NCBI GenBank assembly: GCA_015057035.1
Contig: SVFC01000002.1
Span: forward strand, 1 to 64,000
Source: Lachnospiraceae bacterium
GTDB lineage: Bacteria; Bacillota; Clostridia; Lachnospirales; Lachnospiraceae
Reading direction: 5' to 3'
DNA: 64,000 nt
The notes beneath the pieces are model-generated. The model had not been told where the DNA came from. It did not search any database and saw only the letters and a program-made list of their open reading frames with translations. Position numbers and translations under genes: made by a program. Below, in pieces: positions 60,821 through 64,000 of the stretch (position 1 is its first letter; every line of letters begins with the position of its first letter).

Positions 60821-61825
60821 ATGGAAGAAAGAATTAGTATGGTTCACGGTAGCGGTGGTGCTGCAACCAGTGAACTCATTGGAGCAATATTTGCAAAGGA
60901 ATTTGCAAGCGATACATTAGACAAAATGGAAGATAGCGCTGTGGTAGAAGGTGCAGGCAGAATTGCAATGACAACAGATAGTTTTGTTGTTACGCCTGTA
61001 ACTTTTCCAGGAGGAGACATTGGTCGTCTGTGCATTTGCGGAACAGTGAACGACCTTCTGATGCGAGGTGCGAAACCAAAATACATCACCTGTGGATTTA
61101 TTTTACAGGAAGGATTAGAAGTGTCTGTGCTTCAGGAAATCGTACATTCTATGGCGGAATGTGCCCGTGAAGCAGGGGTGGAAATCGTTGCAGGCGATAC
61201 CAAAGTTGTCAGCGGAAATGGGGAACTTTTCATTAACACTGCAGGTGTGGGATTTGTTCCGGAAGATAGAGAAGTTTCAGCAGAGAGAGTTTGTGTTGGG
61301 GATGCCGTGATTGTGTCAGGCAACATTGGTGACCATCACGCAGCCATTCTTGGAACCCGTATGGGAATTGTTAACGACATTAAGAGTGATAATGCACCAC
61401 TTGGAGAAATTGTGGAAGCATTATTTGAAGCAGGAATTGACGTTCACACCATGCGTGATATTACCCGTGGTGGGCTTGCTACCGTTCTGAAAGAACTGGC
61501 GGTTGGTTCCAAGACAACGATTGAACTTCAGGAAGAAAAACTTCCAGTAACTCCGCAGGTAAAAGACTTCTGCGGACTTCTTGGACTGGACCCACTTTAT
61601 ATGGGAAATGAAGGTAAGCTGGTTGCTTTAGTTCCAGCTGATCAGGCAGAAGCTGCGGTAGCGGCAATCCGCGGTGCAAAATACGGACAGGATGCCTGTG
61701 TTGTAGGATATGTTGGAGAATTGGAAGCAGGTTCTTCTACAGGAAAATTACATCTTAGAACTCGTATCGGTGGGCTTCGTAATCTGGAAGTCTTGCAAGG
61801 CGAGGGATTGCCTAGAATTTGTTAA
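60821..61825 (+). CDS. hypE: Hydrogenase maturation protein HypE
   Basis: 334 residues. Dehydrates the thiocarboxamide on its C-terminal cysteine to thiocyanate, the CN donor. MVHGSGGAATSELI (active-site loop), TTDSFVVTPVTFPGGDIGRLCICGTVNDLLMRGAKPKYIT, MRDITRGGLATVLKELA and the essential C-terminal PRIC are intact. ATG at 60821 chosen by family start; a GTG at 60809 would add four residues. Last hyp gene in the order F-C-D-E. Confidence 0.98.
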   Translation: MEERISMVHGSGGAATSELIGAIFAKEFASDTLDKMEDSAVVEGAGRIAMTTDSFVVTPVTFPGGDIGRLCICGTVNDLLMRGAKPKYITCGFILQEGLEVSVLQEIVHSMAECAREAGVEIVAGDTKVVSGNGELFINTAGVGFVPEDREVSAERVCVGDAVIVSGNIGDHHAAILGTRMGIVNDIKSDNAPLGEIVEALFEAGIDVHTMRDITRGGLATVLKELAVGSKTTIELQEEKLPVTPQVKDFCGLLGLDPLYMGNEGKLVALVPADQAEAAVAAIRGAKYGQDACVVGYVGELEAGSSTGKLHLRTRIGGLRNLEVLQGEGLPRIC

Positions 61826-61827
61826 AC

Positions 61828-61857
61828 TATTTAGAAAACAGGGTGTTTTCTAAATAG
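61828..61857 (+). terminator. Hairpin directly after hypE
   Basis: Thirteen-base perfect stem CTATTTAGAAAAC (61828-61840) / GTTTTCTAAATAG (61845-61857). No T-run after it; it may stabilise the hyp transcript end or act with the terminator at 61879. Confidence 0.6.
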
Positions 61858-61878
61858 ATTAACCACTTTTTGAAATTG

Positions 61879-61925
61879 AAAACAGGGGTGTATAGAGAAG
61901 TTTTTCTTTATACACCCCTGTTTTT
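61879..61925 (+). terminator. Terminator of the hyp genes
   Basis: AAAACAGGGGTGTATA / TATACACCCCTGTTTT, sixteen-base stem, TTTTT tail. Strongest hairpin of the gap. Confidence 0.85.
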
Positions 61926-62457
61926 GCCTAATTTATAGTTTTTTTATGAGAAATGAGGTGAGATTGGGTATGAGAAAAGAAATTTTTTGTGACACCCATG
62001 TTTTTAGTGAAAATTCGGGTGTATATGTTCTGAAGTGAATCTACACCCTATTGTTCCTCTAATGAGGTAACATCTTAAGCTTTTTTAAAAGACAAACGGG
62101 TATAGAAGCGAATGCGTCGTTTTACACCCGGTTTTTTAGGGGAGCGATTCGGTGAGGGAGTGCAAGAGTAAATTCCAGTTTTTCTATTTGAAGATGGAAT
62201 TTTATTTTCTTATGTTACGATTTTTACATTACGTTTCATATTATGTTCGCATTGCGGTCACATTACGTTGTATACGTGCAGAAAATATATAAATGGAAAT
62301 AAAATGGATAGCAAATGGATAGATGATAAGAAAAACAAATGGAAAATATATAAAATATGGATAGAAAATGGTTGATAATGCAACCGAGAGGTGGTACAAT
62401 GTGGATACGTAGAAATGTAGTATTGCATGAATACATAATCACAAGGAGGCTGCAGTT

Positions 62458-63243
62458 ATGACAATAGAAGAGATGATTGAACAGAAGAATGAATTGGGAT
62501 ATTCCTATGAACAGATTGCAGAATTGTCAGGAGTTCCTTTAAGTACTGTGCAGAAGGTACTGGGAGGCATTACGAAGGCTCCTCGTTATGAGACGAAGCT
62601 CGCTTTAGGAAAGGTGTTGCAGCCGAAGGAAGCATTACGTGTTTCGGAGACAGCGCATGCTTATGGAGCAAAACGACAGGGAGAATACACGACAGAGGAT
62701 TATTATGAACTTCCAGATGAGATACGTGCGGAGCTGATAGATGGAGTGCTATATGATATGGCTGCACCGACGTTCGTACATCAGGTAATTATCGGACAGA
62801 TATATAGTCGTCTGTCGAATTATGTGATGAAGAAAGCGGGTAAATGCATTCCTGTGATGTCACCATTGGACGTACAGTTGAACTGTGATAACAGAACTAT
62901 AGTTCAGCCTGATGTAATTGTAATATGTGACCGAGGCAAGATATTAAAAAGAGGATTGTATGGAGCGCCAGACCTTGTAATTGAAGTTCTTTCTCCATCT
63001 ACCAAGCAAAAGGATCGTGGAATCAAACTTAATAAGTATATGGAGGCGGGGGTTCGCGAGTACTGGATTATAGATCCAGACAAGAAACATATTACCGTCT
63101 ATACTCCAAGTGAGGAATGGGGTTGTGAGATTGAGATGTATACGTTTGAGATGAAGGTGCCAGTGGCAATTTTTGATAATGAATGTGTCATTGATTTTAA
63201 AGAGATTTATGAATATATGGAATTTATGTATGAAAGGACATAA
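62458..63243 (+). CDS. Uma2-family nuclease-like protein with N-terminal HTH
   Basis: 261 residues. N-terminal helix-turn-helix (about 5-45: EMIEQKNELGYSYEQIAELSGVPLSTVQKVLGGITKAPRYET), then a Uma2/DUF820 domain of the PD-(D/E)XK nuclease fold (about 78-255): ELPDEIRAELIDGVLYDMAAPTFVHQ, IVQPDVIVICDR, APDLVIEVLSPSTKQKDRGIKLNKYMEAGVREYWIID. The Asp and Glu of PDV and IEV and the trailing Lys are intact. Strong AAGGAGG site. Members are widespread in cyanobacteria and clostridia and biological role is unclear. Confidence 0.85.
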   Translation: MTIEEMIEQKNELGYSYEQIAELSGVPLSTVQKVLGGITKAPRYETKLALGKVLQPKEALRVSETAHAYGAKRQGEYTTEDYYELPDEIRAELIDGVLYDMAAPTFVHQVIIGQIYSRLSNYVMKKAGKCIPVMSPLDVQLNCDNRTIVQPDVIVICDRGKILKRGLYGAPDLVIEVLSPSTKQKDRGIKLNKYMEAGVREYWIIDPDKKHITVYTPSEEWGCEIEMYTFEMKVPVAIFDNECVIDFKEIYEYMEFMYERT

Positions 63244-63304
63244 TTTTAATGGAATACTACTGAAAAAGTTCTCAAATACGCCTGATTTTTCCATAGAATG
63301 TCTT

Positions 63305-63333
63305 TTGACATATACAGCATCTTATTGTAGAAT
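63305..63333 (+). promoter_or_regulatory. Promoter of the GltD-like gene
   Basis: TTGACA (63305-63310), 17 bases, TAGAAT (63328-63333). The leader of about 105 bases shows no clear riboswitch. Confidence 0.7.
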
Positions 63334-63443
63334 TATCTTGGTATATTTTGAGTTATCAAATCTGCAATTTCTGCAAGATTTGGTTATAGCTTATGGATAC
63401 AAAAGAGGGAAGAGTTTTTACTAAAATCTAGGAGGGTATTTTT

Positions 63444-64000
63444 ATGGCATATCATGTGCTTGATGAAGCGAATCGTTGTTTGAATTGCGGAAAACCAATG
63501 TGTATGGAAGGATGTCCTATCCACACACCAATTCCAAAGGTTATTTCTTTGCTGAAGGAAGGTAAGATTGATGAAGCTGGCTGGATGTTATTTGAGAACA
63601 ATCCACTGACAACGGTATGTAGTCTTGTTTGTAACCATGAGAACCAGTGTGAGGGACATTGTGTGCTCGGAAGAAAAGGCAGTCCTGTACATTTTTCCGC
63701 CATTGAGAATTATATTTCAAGTACCTATAGCTCCAAGATGACCAAAGGCCCAGCAGAGTCCAATGGCATGAGAGTTGCGATTGTGGGTTCTGGACCAGCA
63801 GGTCTGACTATTGCGGTTTTACTTGCAAGAAAAGGCTATCAGGTAACTATTTTTGAAGGAAAAGATAAAATTGGTGGTGTACTTCGATATGGAATTCCAG
63901 AATTCCGTCTTCCAAAGAGCATAATCGATGACTTTGAATACCGCCATTTAGTTTTAAAGGATATTAAGGTTCGTCCAAATACCAGTATTGGTGCGGCCAT
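63444..64000 (+). CDS. GltD/NfnB-like NAD(P)-dependent flavoprotein, partial
   Basis: Runs off the right edge; about 185 residues are present. N-terminal Fe-S domain with Cys motifs RCLNCGKPMCMEGCPIHTPIPKVISLLKEG and VCSLVCNHENQCEGHCVLGRKGSPVHFSAIE, then the FAD-binding dinucleotide fold RVAIVGSGPAGLTIAVLLARKGYQVTIFEGKDKIGGVLRYGIPEFRLPKSI. This is the glutamate-synthase small subunit (GltD)-like fold, also used in NfnB and related reductases. ATG at 63444 follows GGAGGG. Which reductase it is cannot be decided without the rest. Confidence 0.85.
   Translation, partial: MAYHVLDEANRCLNCGKPMCMEGCPIHTPIPKVISLLKEGKIDEAGWMLFENNPLTTVCSLVCNHENQCEGHCVLGRKGSPVHFSAIENYISSTYSSKMTKGPAESNGMRVAIVGSGPAGLTIAVLLARKGYQVTIFEGKDKIGGVLRYGIPEFRLPKSIIDDFEYRHLVLKDIKVRPNTSIGAA

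Larger units (their letters stand above)
61826..62457. other. 632-base non-coding gap with a series of related hairpins
   Basis: Besides the two hairpins after hypE, further stems occur: GGGTGTA/TACACCC (62017-62023, 62042-62048), ACGGGTATA with TACACCCGG plus TTTTTT (62096-62137), and AAATTCCA/TGGAATTT (62170-62177, 62195-62202) with a T-rich tail. Three stems share the GGGTGTA/TACACCC core. Right of these, ACATTACGTT occurs twice (62226 and 62268 regions) and ATGGATAG-like words recur between 62290 and 62370. No coding frame with a ribosome site was found before 62458. Confidence 0.55.

Noticed and set aside
62222-62370. CRISPR-like or iteron array from repeated ACATTACGTT and ATGGATAG words
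   Set aside because: Too few copies, irregular spacing and no spacers of constant length; noted only as part of the hairpin-rich gap.

Overview
The window looks like a chromosomal segment of an anaerobic, low-to-moderate GC Firmicute, most likely a Lachnospiraceae-type clostridium. The evidence is strong AGGAGG ribosome sites, TTGACA-17-TATAAT promoters, a T-box in front of valS, a lysine riboswitch in front of dapA, a CIRCE operator in front of clpB, the sporulation operon spoIIAA-spoIIAB-sigF, a PPi-type phosphofructokinase and an Ech-type energy-converting [NiFe] hydrogenase. No rRNA, tRNA, insertion sequence, prophage or CRISPR array was seen. The genus is not resolved. All functional calls come from reading motifs and protein sequence, with no database search.

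Layout. 0-1.3 kb: remnant of a polysaccharide deacetylase, a RelE/ParE-like toxin-antitoxin pair and a 44-residue membrane peptide. 1.4-8.2 kb: GtrA-like protein, T-box/valS, FapA-like protein, a 50-residue protein and a zinc-ribbon/TPR membrane protein. 8.2-12.4 kb: spoIIA operon, HAD phosphatase and a transmembrane chemoreceptor. 12.5-17.4 kb: CarD-like regulator, MarR regulator with TSUP permease, a large imperfect palindrome, DegV, and a MotA-like stator without MotB followed by an XRE-membrane regulator. 17.4-24.7 kb: HrcA-type clpB, rarA/mgsA, an aminotransferase, a C_GCAxxG_C_C protein and a cytosolic chemoreceptor.

24.7-29.9 kb holds a compact Tad-like pilus/secretion operon: structured leader, pilin-like peptide, TadA/CpaF-type ATPase, a double-length TadB/TadC-like membrane protein, a minor pilin-like protein, two more micro-pilin-like peptides and a 523-residue surface protein. 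No prepilin peptidase or secretin is visible. 29.9-36.8 kb: CNNM/CorC protein, guaB, a eukaryotic-type HisA, typA and a double-OB SSB-like protein. 36.8-43.0 kb: lysine riboswitch-dapA, dapB, nfo, a YwaF-like membrane protein, and an ECF sigma factor with a 503-residue membrane partner.

43.0-62.0 kb is the hydrogen-metabolism region: echABCDEF, then the accessory genes hypA (fused to a methyltransferase), hypF, hypC, hypD and hypE. They are interleaved with two XRE-membrane regulators, a diguanylate cyclase, phosphofructokinase and unknown proteins. Ech would couple reduced ferredoxin to proton reduction and ion pumping, and the Hyp proteins would build its NiFe(CN)2CO centre. hypB is not in the window. 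The right end holds a hairpin-rich 630-bp gap, an HTH-Uma2 nuclease-like protein and the start of a GltD/NfnB-like flavoprotein that runs off the edge.

The strongest candidates for undescribed biology are the minimal Tad-like operon with its leader and EYG-type micro-pilins, the HypA-methyltransferase fusion, the ~270-bp palindromic element between the TSUP and degV genes, the MotA/XRE-membrane pair, and the ECF sigma factor with its unknown ectodomain partner.
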